From Flavobacteriales bacterium (lineage in GTDB: Bacteria; Bacteroidota; Bacteroidia; Flavobacteriales_F; PHOS-HE28), in the NCBI GenBank assembly GCA_030584065.1, contig CP129489.1, positions 2,709,497 through 2,773,496 of the forward strand: DNA of 64,000 nucleotides, read 5' to 3'. Numbering within the stretch: the stretch's first letter is position 1; each line of letters opens with the position of its first letter. The notes under the pieces were generated by a model. It was given only the letters and a program-made list of their open reading frames with translations, searched no databases and was not told the DNA's origin. This document shows positions 8,089 to 18,867 of this stretch, piece by piece. A program made the position numbers and the translations under genes.

Positions 8089-8607
8089 TTACTCGAAGAG
8101 CGCCTTCAGCTCCGTGGCCTCCCCGGGCTTCATCTTGCCGCTGAGGATGAGCCTGAGCTGCCGACGGCGCAGCGCACCGTCGTAGCGCTTCTGCTCCTGC
8201 TCGTTGGTGGGCAGGGCCTCCGGCACGTTCACCGGCCTGCCGGCGCTATCCACCGCCACGAAGGTGTAGATCGCGCTGTTGCACATGATCTTCTCGCCGG
8301 TCACCTGGTCCTCAACGAACACATCGCTCCACACCTCCATGCTGCTCCCGAAAGCGCGGCTCACATGGCTGTGGATGGTGACGAAGTCGCCGAGCTTGAT
8401 GGGACGGTCGAAGCCCACGTGGTTCACCGCCACGGTGACCACCACCCGCTTGCAGTGCCGGTGGGCGCTGATGGCGCAGCTGATGTCGAGCCACTGCAGC
8501 AGCCGCCCGCCGAAGAGGTTGCCGAGCGTGTTGGTGTCGTTGGGGAGCACCACATGCGTGGTTTCCGAATAACTGTCGCTGACGGGGCGTGAGGCGCGGT
8601 TCATCAT
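8089..8607 (-). CDS. Acyl-CoA thioesterase, hotdog fold (YciA/BACH type)
   Basis: 172 residues from the first of two adjacent ATGs (8607 and 8604). The core VLPNDTNTLGNLFGGRLLQW holds the conserved Asn/Asp and Gly positions of the acyl-CoA hydrolase family, followed by AVNHVGFDRPIKLGD. These hexameric hotdog enzymes cleave acyl-CoA to free acid and CoA in the cytoplasm. The frame opens 8 codons further upstream, but the TACCTTCG box at 8616-8623 lies in that stretch, so the internal ATG is more likely. Confidence 0.88.
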   Translation of the reverse strand: MMNRASRPVSDSYSETTHVVLPNDTNTLGNLFGGRLLQWLDISCAISAHRHCKRVVVTVAVNHVGFDRPIKLGDFVTIHSHVSRAFGSSMEVWSDVFVEDQVTGEKIMCNSAIYTFVAVDSAGRPVNVPEALPTNEQEQKRYDGALRRRQLRLILSGKMKPGEATELKALFE

Positions 8608-8615
8608 GTGCGGCG

Positions 8616-8623
8616 CGAAGGTA
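8616..8623 (-). promoter_or_regulatory. Promoter box of the thioesterase gene (TACCTTCG)
   Basis: Matches TAnnTTYG and lies 8 bp before the ATG at 8607. Confidence 0.5.
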
Positions 8624-8654
8624 GTCCCCACCCTGCCCCATCACGGGCGCGGCC

Positions 8655-9299
8655 TCAGTCCAGGGCGTGGAAGAGCACCCGGCCATCATCCGTGCCGAGC
8701 AGCAGTTGGCCCTCCCGGATAAGCAACGGTGACCGATGGTGCTGGTCCTTGTTCTCGGGGAACTCCAGCTTCTGCAACGCCTTGCCGTCGGCGCCGACCA
8801 CCTCCACCGCACCATGCACTGTCGCTCGCATCACAAGGTCCCCGTACTTCGCTTCGGCCTGCTGGTAGAAGCGGTCGAAGGTGGAATTGCCCATGTCGAG
8901 GCCCATGGCCTTCACCGCGCGCGGATCGGGCACCCAGCGATGCTGTTGCAGCGAGGGCTCGGGCTTCCCGGTCTTCATGCTGTAGACCACCCGCTTGCCG
9001 CTGTGCCCGATGAGCACGGCGTATTCGCCGTTATCGTTGAAGGCGGTGTAATAGGCTGCGGTGCCGCCATCCTCGCTGTAGGGAAGTGCGAAGAGCTTCT
9101 TGCCAGTCTCCAGGTCGATGACCTCGGCACCCTTGCTCAGGCCCACCAGAATGCGGTCGCCCTTGGGAGCGATGGCCATGCTCACCACTTCGGCCTTCGC
9201 GGTGCGCAGTGTGCGGCTGGGGACTGGCGCCACCACTTGGGCGCAAGCGGCCGATACCGTGGCCGCCGCGGCGGCAGCAAGAAGGAGTCGATGCATCAT
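8655..9299 (-). CDS. Secreted short beta-propeller-like protein
   Basis: 214 residues with a signal peptide (about residues 1-20, ending SAACAQ). The rest shows WD40/PQQ-like blade signatures: SMAIAPKGDRILVGLSKGA, DLETGKKLFALP and GEYAVLIGHSGKRVVYSMKTGK. At about 190 mature residues it is too short for a closed seven-blade propeller; it has room for about four blades and may be a fragment or need a partner. It starts 3 bp after the preceding gene, so the two are probably an operon. No enzyme function can be inferred. Confidence 0.75.
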   Translation of the reverse strand: MMHRLLLAAAAAATVSAACAQVVAPVPSRTLRTAKAEVVSMAIAPKGDRILVGLSKGAEVIDLETGKKLFALPYSEDGGTAAYYTAFNDNGEYAVLIGHSGKRVVYSMKTGKPEPSLQQHRWVPDPRAVKAMGLDMGNSTFDRFYQQAEAKYGDLVMRATVHGAVEVVGADGKALQKLEFPENKDQHHRSPLLIREGQLLLGTDDGRVLFHALD

Positions 9300-9302
9300 G
9301 GG

Positions 9303-9707
9303 TCAATCGTGAGAGACCAGGTTGCGCTGGAGCCTGAGCCACTCCATGGCCGCCTGGCGGTCGGGGAACATCTGGATGGGCCGGCCCGGCTTGTGATGCC
9401 GCACGAACACGTTGGCGGCGAGCTGGTGGCCGAAGTCGCGCACGATGATCGCGTCGGCGGCTATGTAGCGCGATGACTCCATCGAACTGGCATAAGCCCG
9501 GGCCTCATTGCTCATGGCGGTGCCCACCCCTACGGAGACCATCAGCAACGCCTTGCGGCCCTTTCGCTCGGCCTCGATCGCCTCGAACATCCGCTGCACG
9601 TCCTCGGGGCCCACGAGGCGATTGTCCTTGAAGTGCGTGTGCACGATATCGTCATCGAGGAAGGTGACGGTGCAGGACTCCAGATCCGTGGCATGCAGGA
9701 TGGTCAT
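9303..9707 (-). CDS. STAS/SpoIIAA-like small protein (DUF7793-like)
   Basis: 134 residues, soluble, with no signal. The pattern TVTFLDDDIVHTHFKDNRLV ... GPEDVQRMFEAIEAERKGRKALLMVSVGVG ... MSNEARAYASS resembles the STAS-like Bacteroidota proteins that place strand-helix units around a central sheet. The name is from recollection of the family pattern and is tentative. An exact TAACTTTG box precedes it by about 17 bp. It is transcribed together with the propeller-like gene. Confidence 0.75.
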   Translation of the reverse strand: MTILHATDLESCTVTFLDDDIVHTHFKDNRLVGPEDVQRMFEAIEAERKGRKALLMVSVGVGTAMSNEARAYASSMESSRYIAADAIIVRDFGHQLAANVFVRHHKPGRPIQMFPDRQAAMEWLRLQRNLVSHD

Positions 9708-9724
9708 CGGCGGACTGCGGGGTT

Positions 9725-9732
9725 CAAAGTTA
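9725..9732 (-). promoter_or_regulatory. Promoter box (TAACTTTG) of the STAS-like gene
   Basis: Exact TAnnTTTG match, about 17 bp upstream of the ATG at 9707, just beyond the end of the SPOR gene. Confidence 0.55.
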
Positions 9733-9754
9733 CGGCTGGCCGCAAGGGATCGGC

Positions 9755-10810
9755 TCAGCGCACCAGCAGCCAGGCCGAACGGCCTTCGGTCCCGCGCACT
9801 CGGCCCAGTGCAGCCATGGCTTCGCCGCGTGTGGCGTAGCTGCCGTACGCCACCGGATGCAGCTGCCCGCGCTGCTTGAGGCGTCGCGCAGGGAAGCCCT
9901 TCGCCAGCAGTTCGGCCAGGAGCTTATCGGCATTCTCAGGCTGCGCGAAGCAGCCGCCCACGACATGGTAGCGGAGACCCGCTTCGGCAATCGGCGCGGC
10001 CTTCACAGCCACCGCCGTCGACTCCGCCGGTGCCTCCTTCGGCCGGCCCAGGTCGACCCGCAACCGGACATCGCGCTCCGCGTCGAGCACCACCTCGTGG
10101 ATACCGGAGCCGCTTGCGGGAAGCACGAGCGGCTCAGGGCGCTCCACCGGTATGAGGGCTGCGGTCCCCGGAGCACGGTAGGCGGCTGCCGGACCGGAGC
10201 GCCACGGAGCGATGCCGCTCCATTGCTGCTGGCCCAGCCCGCTGCTTCGATAGGCCCAGAACGCAGCCGTCCCGAAGAGGATTGCAGCCGCAGCGGCCGC
10301 AGCCCATAGCATCGCCGGCCGACGGCGCTCCTCCGGCTCCGCGGGCGCGGCCGGCGGCGGCAAGGGGCGGACCAGCGGCGCCGTCCTGGCCTGCTCCACG
10401 GGAACGGCGGCCAGCGGACGCAGGCCCAAGGCGTCCTTCAGGTAGTTCGTGCGCCGGTCGGGCTCGAACTGCAGGTTGTGCTCCGCATCGCGGAAGAAGA
10501 TACCGATCTGCGGCAGCTCCAATCGGCCTTGCCGCTCCAACGACTGCCGCCAACCGGCCACCTCTGCATCGATGCGCGTGGTCGCCGTATCGAATCCGAT
10601 ACCCTCGCGCTTCGCGAGGTGGTCCGCGAGGAGCCCGTCATTGCGCACCAGATGGCGGTTGAAACTCAGGTCCTTGCCAGGCGGATGGATGAGGCGTCGG
10701 GCCTCATCTAGCCGGGCCGGGCGGTAGTGCGTGAGGAAACCGCCCCATTGCGGCACGATCACGCAATCGTGGCAGAAGAGGAGGTCGTGCAGATCGCGCT
10801 CGATGCCCAT
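9755..10810 (-). CDS. HU-CCDC81 domain and SPOR domain protein
   Basis: 351 residues in three parts. Residues 1-135 match the paired bacterial HU-CCDC81 domains (CVIVPQWGGFLTHYRPARLD, then GKDLSFNRHLVRNDGLLA and FFRDAEHNLQFEPD). A single membrane helix lies at 165-187 after a Pro/Ala/Arg linker. Residues 277-351 are a SPOR domain (YHVVGGCFAQPENADKLLAE ... VAYGSYATRGEAMAAL). SPOR domains bind denuded septal peptidoglycan, so the protein probably joins a cytoplasmic, perhaps DNA- or filament-binding, module to the division site. The ATG at 10810 was chosen because a TAGATTTG box lies just upstream. Confidence 0.88.
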   Translation of the reverse strand: MGIERDLHDLLFCHDCVIVPQWGGFLTHYRPARLDEARRLIHPPGKDLSFNRHLVRNDGLLADHLAKREGIGFDTATTRIDAEVAGWRQSLERQGRLELPQIGIFFRDAEHNLQFEPDRRTNYLKDALGLRPLAAVPVEQARTAPLVRPLPPPAAPAEPEERRRPAMLWAAAAAAAILFGTAAFWAYRSSGLGQQQWSGIAPWRSGPAAAYRAPGTAALIPVERPEPLVLPASGSGIHEVVLDAERDVRLRVDLGRPKEAPAESTAVAVKAAPIAEAGLRYHVVGGCFAQPENADKLLAELLAKGFPARRLKQRGQLHPVAYGSYATRGEAMAALGRVRGTEGRSAWLLVR

Positions 10811-10821
10811 GATTCCGAGGC

Positions 10822-10829
10822 CAAATCTA
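10822..10829 (-). promoter_or_regulatory. Promoter box (TAGATTTG) overlapping the kdsB stop codon
   Basis: Exact TAnnTTTG match. Its first three bases are the TAG stop of kdsB (10827-10829), and it ends 11 bp before the ATG of the SPOR gene. Confidence 0.5.
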
Positions 10830-11576
10830 GGCAAGGGCCACCCGCCGGCGGGCCTCCTCCAGATCGGCGGGGGTATCCACGCAGAAGGAGGGGTGCACGG
10901 TGAGGCCGATGCGCACCTTGTACCCGTTCTCCACCCAGCGCAGCTGCTCCAGCGATTCGGCCAGCTCCAGCGGCGAGGGCGGCAGCTGCACCAAGCGTTC
11001 CAGCACTTCGGCTTTGTAGCCATAGAGCCCCACGTGCTTCAGGAAGCGGAAGCGGAGGTGGCGCGGGCCCGGACCCGGATTGCGCAGGAATGGGATTGCC
11101 GCGCGGCTGAAGTACAGGGCATCGCCGTTCACGTCGGTGGTGATGAGCACCTCCCCGGCATCGTCGAGGTCGCGGTCATCCGTCACCGCTTGTGCAAGCG
11201 TGGCGATGCCGCCCGGAGCGCTTCGCAGCGCCTCGCAAAGCTCATCGATCTGCTCAGGGGCGATGAAGGGCTCATCGCCCTGCACGTTCACCACGGCATC
11301 GTAGCGGTCGCGCCCCACGCGCAGAAGGGCCTCGTAACAGCGGTCCGTCCCGCTGGGATGCGCGGCCGAGGTCATCACCGCCTCAGCGCCGGCGGCGCGC
11401 ACATGCTCCAGCACGCGCTCGTCGTCGGTGGCCACCACAACCCGCTCCAGCGCGCGTGACCTCCTCGCCTGCTCCACCACGCGCATCACCATGCTCGTGC
11501 CTCCGATGTCCACAAGCGGCTTGCCCGGCAGGCGGGTGCTCGCATGGCGGGCGGGGATGATGCCGAGGAATCGCAT
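10827..11576 (-). CDS. kdsB: 3-deoxy-manno-octulosonate cytidylyltransferase
   Basis: 249 residues, the typical KdsB length. It activates Kdo with CTP to give CMP-Kdo for the lipopolysaccharide inner core. FLGIIPARHASTRLPGKPL (residues 3-21) is the nucleotide-binding start, VVATDDERV follows, SGTDRCYEAL is the substrate region, and VQGDEPFI carries the metal-binding Asp. It lies in the same area as the GT9 gene but is not in its operon. A TACCTTGC box lies about 9 bp upstream. Confidence 0.95.
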   Translation of the reverse strand: MRFLGIIPARHASTRLPGKPLVDIGGTSMVMRVVEQARRSRALERVVVATDDERVLEHVRAAGAEAVMTSAAHPSGTDRCYEALLRVGRDRYDAVVNVQGDEPFIAPEQIDELCEALRSAPGGIATLAQAVTDDRDLDDAGEVLITTDVNGDALYFSRAAIPFLRNPGPGPRHLRFRFLKHVGLYGYKAEVLERLVQLPPSPLELAESLEQLRWVENGYKVRIGLTVHPSFCVDTPADLEEARRRVALA

Positions 11577-11585
11577 GAAACGGCG

Positions 11586-11593
11586 GCAAGGTA
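11586..11593 (-). promoter_or_regulatory. Promoter box of kdsB (TACCTTGC)
   Basis: A TAnnTTGC variant, also found before PPK2 and the giant 31-repeat gene; 9 bp before the ATG. Confidence 0.4.
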
Positions 11594-11732
11594 CCGATCA
11601 GCGCTCGCCCTTGGGGGTGTATGCGTCAAGGCCCAGATTGCCCGCGCACTCCGGGATTCTGGCCATCGCTTCTGCACCTATGGGCGCCACTGACATCAAG
11701 CACCGCTATGCGCAACCCTCAAAAGCGCTGCG

Positions 11733-13448
11733 CTAGTGCTCATGCACGTGAACCTCCAAGGAACCGGCCAGCACGGCCTCCCCACTGGGCTCCCTGCACA
11801 GGATCATCAATCGGTCGGATGCCCGCCTCACCTCGGGGGTGAGGTACCACATGCGGATGCTGTCGCCCACCGCCCACCGCGTGGTCCGCGCATGGTAGGG
11901 GTAGCCGCCGTGCTCCATCGCCACCATCACTTCCACGGAATCGGCCACTACGGGGCCGGGCCGGAATCGCACCTCCACCCAGGCATGGTCGGTGGTGACG
12001 GCCTCTCCGTACACCGCTTGGAGCGCTCCGTTGGCGGCCCGCAGCACTGCGGAAGCCCTGTAGCCGGTGAGGTCGGGCCTGCGGGTGAAGTCTTCCTGCA
12101 CGCGGTCCACCAGCAGCAGTGCATCCATGCCCTGCAACGGCGCCGTGCGCATCCAGGCCGCCTTGTAGGCGGGCCAGGTCATGCGCGATGTGTGCAGGAT
12201 GCCGCGCTCGATCTGCCAAGTCTGGAACAGGTTGAGTGCGGTGAGGGCCAGCAGCAGCGGAAGCGCTGCGCGCGCGCGCCACGGCCGCTCCTTCAGCACG
12301 GTGAGCACGGCGCCCAACGGGATGGCCATGACCGCGTAGCCCTGCACCAGGGCCCGCTGCCCGAAGCTGTCGGCATACCACCAGCAGCTCCAGCTGCTCA
12401 CCACGTAGAGGTTCAGCGCGAAGAAGCCGGTGAGCGCCCACCTCCAGGCCGGCAGCGTGCGCCAGACCACCGCCAGCCCGAGGGTGGCCACCAGCATCAG
12501 CGGGGTGTACACGTACCAACCCTTGCGGAAGCTGAACAGCGCTTCACGCGTGAAGGGGCTCAGGAACTCGAAGCCCTCGCCGGGATTGTTGTAGCTCATG
12601 TAGAGCCAGCGACCGGTCATCCACTTCCAATAGGCCAACTGCGGAAGCGTCACGAGCGCTGCTACCGCAGCCAGGAGCAGCAGATGGCTGCGGCGCTGCC
12701 AGAGCCAGGCGCCGTGCGCACGCAGCCGGCCGGCTTCGCCGCAGCCCGCCATCAAGGGCACCACCGCCCACACCGCCTCGGAGGGGCGCGACACCACCAT
12801 CAGGCCGAGCAGGAAGCCGACCGCCGCCGCATCGCGCGCACGGCCTTGGGCACGCCACCGGATGGTGCGCCACAGCACGCCAGCGCCCAAGGCGAACAGG
12901 AAGATGTGGGGCATGCCCAGGCCCGCTGCAGCCTGATGGAACAAGTTGGTGCCGGTGACCAAGAGGGCGAGCGTGGCTGCGGTGACGGCCTCGGTGAAGA
13001 ACCAGCGCAGCACGCGGCGCAGCGTGAGCAGCCCGACAAGCAGATAGGTGAGCCCGGCGGCGATGAGGGCCGCCTGGTAGGGCCACGAGAAGCCATCGCG
13101 CGGGGCGCCCAGCGCAGCCGCCGCTGCATGCCCCGTGGCGAAAAAGGGCGACCACAGCAGGGCCAGCCCCATCGGATATCGGTTCACCCACCGCCCATCC
13201 GGCAGCTGCGTCAGCTGGTAGAGGGTGCCGGTGTTGTCGTAGGCCGCATCAGCCGCCTCCACCCAGCCGCGGTCACGGATGCCGGGGTCGCCGTGCAGCA
13301 GGGCGGCGGGCAGGTAGAGGTGGTAGCCGAAGGTATCCCAGCTGATGATGTTGCGCGGCGGATGCAGCGCCACGGCTGCGGCCACCAGCACCCACAGCGC
13401 GAACGCCACGGCCAGCGAGGGCGTGATGCGCCGCGCAGCGCGTTCCAT
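11733..13448 (-). CDS. Polytopic membrane protein, GT-C glycosyltransferase-like
   Basis: 571 residues. At least ten hydrophobic helices occupy about residues 10-430, and a soluble beta-rich domain of about 140 residues ends the protein. The first periplasmic loop, beginning WDTFGYHLYLPAALL, has the acidic and aromatic character of GT-C (PMT/ArnT-like) enzymes, which use lipid-linked sugars, but no clear signature identifies a substrate. The ATG at 13448 was chosen because it overlaps the stop of the TonB-dependent receptor (TGATG), so the two are probably co-translated; a longer open frame of 51 codons inside the receptor gene is not credible. The link to the receptor is unexplained. Confidence 0.78.
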   Translation of the reverse strand: MERAARRITPSLAVAFALWVLVAAAVALHPPRNIISWDTFGYHLYLPAALLHGDPGIRDRGWVEAADAAYDNTGTLYQLTQLPDGRWVNRYPMGLALLWSPFFATGHAAAAALGAPRDGFSWPYQAALIAAGLTYLLVGLLTLRRVLRWFFTEAVTAATLALLVTGTNLFHQAAAGLGMPHIFLFALGAGVLWRTIRWRAQGRARDAAAVGFLLGLMVVSRPSEAVWAVVPLMAGCGEAGRLRAHGAWLWQRRSHLLLLAAVAALVTLPQLAYWKWMTGRWLYMSYNNPGEGFEFLSPFTREALFSFRKGWYVYTPLMLVATLGLAVVWRTLPAWRWALTGFFALNLYVVSSWSCWWYADSFGQRALVQGYAVMAIPLGAVLTVLKERPWRARAALPLLLALTALNLFQTWQIERGILHTSRMTWPAYKAAWMRTAPLQGMDALLLVDRVQEDFTRRPDLTGYRASAVLRAANGALQAVYGEAVTTDHAWVEVRFRPGPVVADSVEVMVAMEHGGYPYHARTTRWAVGDSIRMWYLTPEVRRASDRLMILCREPSGEAVLAGSLEVHVHEH

Positions 13449-15877
13449 CACAGCGTGGCGCTCAGCTGCACCTGCACGCTCCGTGGCGCTTCGATGGAGA
13501 GCGGACGCAGGGAGTACACTTCGTTCGTGAGGTTGTTCATTATGAGTGCCACGCGCAGCTGTTTGGAGAGGTCCATGCCGAGGCGCGCATCCACGATCCA
13601 ATCACCGGTGCGGTGCGTCTCCATCCACTCGCGCACTCCTGTGGGCAGCGTGCCGTCATCGTCAAGGTCGATGAAGGCCTTGTCGATGTTCTGCACATGG
13701 CTGTTATAGCGCAGACTGAAGCCCGCGAAGACCTTGCGGTAGCTCAGCTGCATATCGGCGCGGAAGGTGTTCCGGATGCGGAACTTGAGGATGTCGCCGC
13801 TGGGATCGAAGCTCGTATTGCGGTAGGTGGCGGCCGGGATGATGATGATGGGCTCGGTGGCTCCGGGCGGAACAGGGCCGGGCACGGGCTGGGCATAGAC
13901 CTGGTCGGGCGTGGTGCTGATGGGCGTGGTGGCCGTGTAGCCGAGCATGGCCTGGATGCCCAACTTGCCGATGTCGCCCTTGCCGGTGAGCTCCAGCTCG
14001 TAGCCGGTGACGCGCGCTCCGCCGGTGTTCACGCTCTTGAAGCCCAACCCGTAGAAGTTGGCCAGCGGATTGAACAGGTCGAAGGCCTCCCATTGACCGA
14101 AGGTGAATTCCACATAATCCTGGAAATCCTGCTGGAACCACACGGCATCCAGGTAGCCCATGAAGCCGCCGAGCTTGAAGCCCTGCTTCACGCCCACCTC
14201 GGTGTTCCAGCTCTGCTCGGGCCGGATGTCGGCATTGGGGAAGATGCGCAGCTGCCCCACGCTGGTGCTGATGAAGCGCTCGCCGATGGTGGGGAAGCGG
14301 AAGCCCTGCCCGTAGCTGGCGCGCACGTAGGTGGCCTTGTGGGCGCGGAAGGTGGCCCCGGCGCGCACCACCGGTTGTCCGGCCTCGGCCTCGTTGACGA
14401 TGAACTGCTCGTACCGCACACCGGCCGAGAGCGAGAGGCGCTCACCGAAGAGCTTCTTGTCCACCTGGAGGTAGCCGGCCAGGTTGCGGGCCATGTTTCG
14501 GTCGCTGCCCTCGCCGTTGCCGCGGTACAGCTCGGCGGTGCTCACCACATCGCGCAGCAGTGCGCCGCCCGTGATGATGGTCTCGCCGAAGAGTTCCACC
14601 TTCTGCTGCACCTGGTACTCGGCATGCCAGGTCTCATTGCCATTGCTCTGGCCGTTGTCGTTGTCGAATAGCTGGCGGTGGTAGCGTGTCCGCAGGCTGT
14701 GCCGGGTTCCGGCGGCGGAGGTGTAGCCCACATAGGGGTCGAGGTAGTACTGGGTGCCCTGCGTCCGCGTGACGGTGCCGTTCTGCGGGCGGTAGAGGCC
14801 GCGGTCGGTATCGCCCCAGATGAAGACGCTGGTGCTTTTGCTGCGCATGGCGTTGGCATTGAGCCCGACGGTGAGCCCTTGAACGCGCCTGCTCCGCCAA
14901 CGGAGCCCCGCATTGAACCGGGCGCGATGGTCGTACCCGCCTGGGCCCAGGCGGTACGGATCGCGCGCTATGCTGTCCGCGGGCTGGGGCTCGGGGCCCA
15001 CGAAGCCTTGGTCGCCGAAGGCGTTGCCGCCGAGGACGAGGTCGAGCCGGCCGAACTGCTGGGAGTGGAAGAAGTTGGCGCCGCCGAAGAGCGGGCTGTT
15101 CGCATCCCACCACTTGGCCGGCGCATGGCCGGGCGCATCGTAGACGCCAGAGAAGGTGGTGATGCGCGTGCGCGGCTCGCTCCGCGGATAGGCGGTGCGC
15201 ACATTGATGACGCCGCTGAGGGCCGCACTGCCGTAGAGCACGGAGGATGCGCCCTTGATCACCTCCACCTGCTCCAGGTTCTCCAGCGGGAGGAAGGTCC
15301 AGTTGGGCCGGCCGATGTCGCCGCTCAGGATGGGGACATCGTCCACCAGCACCATCACACGGCTGCCTGCACCATAGCTGAAACCGCTGCCCGCGCGGAT
15401 CTGCGGCTCCTCATCCACGATCACCACGCCCGGCACCTGATCCAGGGCCTGGTCCATGCTGGTGATGTTCTTGTTGAGCACGATCTCCGGGCGCAGCACG
15501 CTCAGGCTCTGCGTCACCTCGCCCACACGCTGCTCGAAGCGCCCGGCCGAGACCACCACCATGTCGAGCTGAGCGCTGGCAACGGCCATCTTCACGTCCA
15601 GGATGCGCTGCTCTCCGGCCGCAAGCACGAGCGCTTCGGTGCGCGATACGTATCCCACATAGCTGTAGGTGATGCGCGCCTCGCCGGCAGGCAGCTCCAG
15701 GCGATAGGCGCCGTTGACATCGGTGGCGACGCCCCTGCCGCTGGCATAGGTGACATTGACCCCGATGAGGGCCTCGCCGGTGGCGGCGTCGGTGACTTTT
15801 CCGGTGAGCGCGGCCTCTTGGGCGCACGCGAGCGTTACGGCTGCGGCGCTGAGCGCAGCGGCGATGATTCGCATCAT
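13448..15877 (-). CDS. TonB-dependent outer-membrane receptor
   Basis: 809 residues. The signal peptide spans about residues 1-19 (ending LACAQ). A carboxypeptidase-regulatory-like domain follows (about 22-100, GKVTDAATGEALIGVNVTYA), then the plug (about 125-225) with MDQALDQVPGVVIVDE and VEVIKGASSVLYGSAALSG, then a beta-barrel to the C-terminus. The substrate cannot be read from sequence. It probably takes its energy through a TonB-ExbBD system such as the one encoded at 1464-3819. Two ATGs are adjacent (15877 and 15874). The next gene, a membrane protein, is translationally coupled. Confidence 0.93.
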   Translation of the reverse strand: MMRIIAAALSAAAVTLACAQEAALTGKVTDAATGEALIGVNVTYASGRGVATDVNGAYRLELPAGEARITYSYVGYVSRTEALVLAAGEQRILDVKMAVASAQLDMVVVSAGRFEQRVGEVTQSLSVLRPEIVLNKNITSMDQALDQVPGVVIVDEEPQIRAGSGFSYGAGSRVMVLVDDVPILSGDIGRPNWTFLPLENLEQVEVIKGASSVLYGSAALSGVINVRTAYPRSEPRTRITTFSGVYDAPGHAPAKWWDANSPLFGGANFFHSQQFGRLDLVLGGNAFGDQGFVGPEPQPADSIARDPYRLGPGGYDHRARFNAGLRWRSRRVQGLTVGLNANAMRSKSTSVFIWGDTDRGLYRPQNGTVTRTQGTQYYLDPYVGYTSAAGTRHSLRTRYHRQLFDNDNGQSNGNETWHAEYQVQQKVELFGETIITGGALLRDVVSTAELYRGNGEGSDRNMARNLAGYLQVDKKLFGERLSLSAGVRYEQFIVNEAEAGQPVVRAGATFRAHKATYVRASYGQGFRFPTIGERFISTSVGQLRIFPNADIRPEQSWNTEVGVKQGFKLGGFMGYLDAVWFQQDFQDYVEFTFGQWEAFDLFNPLANFYGLGFKSVNTGGARVTGYELELTGKGDIGKLGIQAMLGYTATTPISTTPDQVYAQPVPGPVPPGATEPIIIIPAATYRNTSFDPSGDILKFRIRNTFRADMQLSYRKVFAGFSLRYNSHVQNIDKAFIDLDDDGTLPTGVREWMETHRTGDWIVDARLGMDLSKQLRVALIMNNLTNEVYSLRPLSIEAPRSVQVQLSATL

Positions 15878-15929
15878 GCGGTGGCGATCTGGTGGCCGCA
15901 GTGGCTATGGTGAGGGCCGGCGGTTGTGG

Positions 15930-15937
15930 CGAATGTA
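15930..15937 (-). promoter_or_regulatory. Promoter box of the TonB-dependent receptor (TACATTCG)
   Basis: TAnnTTCG variant, 52 bp before the ATG, so this gene would have a normal leader. Confidence 0.45.
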
Positions 15938-16088
15938 GCCGAAGCCCGTCATGGCGCACCAGCATCGCACCGGCGCCGGACCAACCGCTGCTCCGGCCTG
16001 ATAAAAGGGCCTTTGGCTTAGGCGAAGCGGATGAGGTTGGGCCGCTGCTTGCTTCCTTCGCATCACCCGCGCACGGCAAGCCTGGCCC

Positions 16089-18711
<2,623 letters not shown>

Positions 18712-18734
18712 GGCATACGACCCTGGAAGAGGGG

Positions 18735-18765
18735 AAGGGGCCGTCTCGCAAGGGGCGGCCCTTTT
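18735..18765 (+). terminator. Intrinsic terminator after gdhA
   Basis: Stem AAGGGGCCG / CGGCCCTT (with a G-T wobble) around a loop of about 12 nt, followed by TTTT. It lies 24 bp after the gdhA stop. Confidence 0.7.
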
Positions 18766-18867
18766 GCCGTGGATGTCATTTCTGCGTGCATGCCCGATCG
18801 TTCACATCCGACCACCCTTCCCGATGAATCATGATACCTCCCCAACGACCGATCCGAGCTCCAACAC

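Noticed and set aside
11736-13709. A 657-codon open frame on the plus strand, antisense to the GT-C-like membrane protein and the end of the TonB receptor
   Set aside because: Composition is His/Gln/Arg/Gly-rich with no motif. It is the third-position GC shadow of real genes with clear helices and family motifs on the minus strand.
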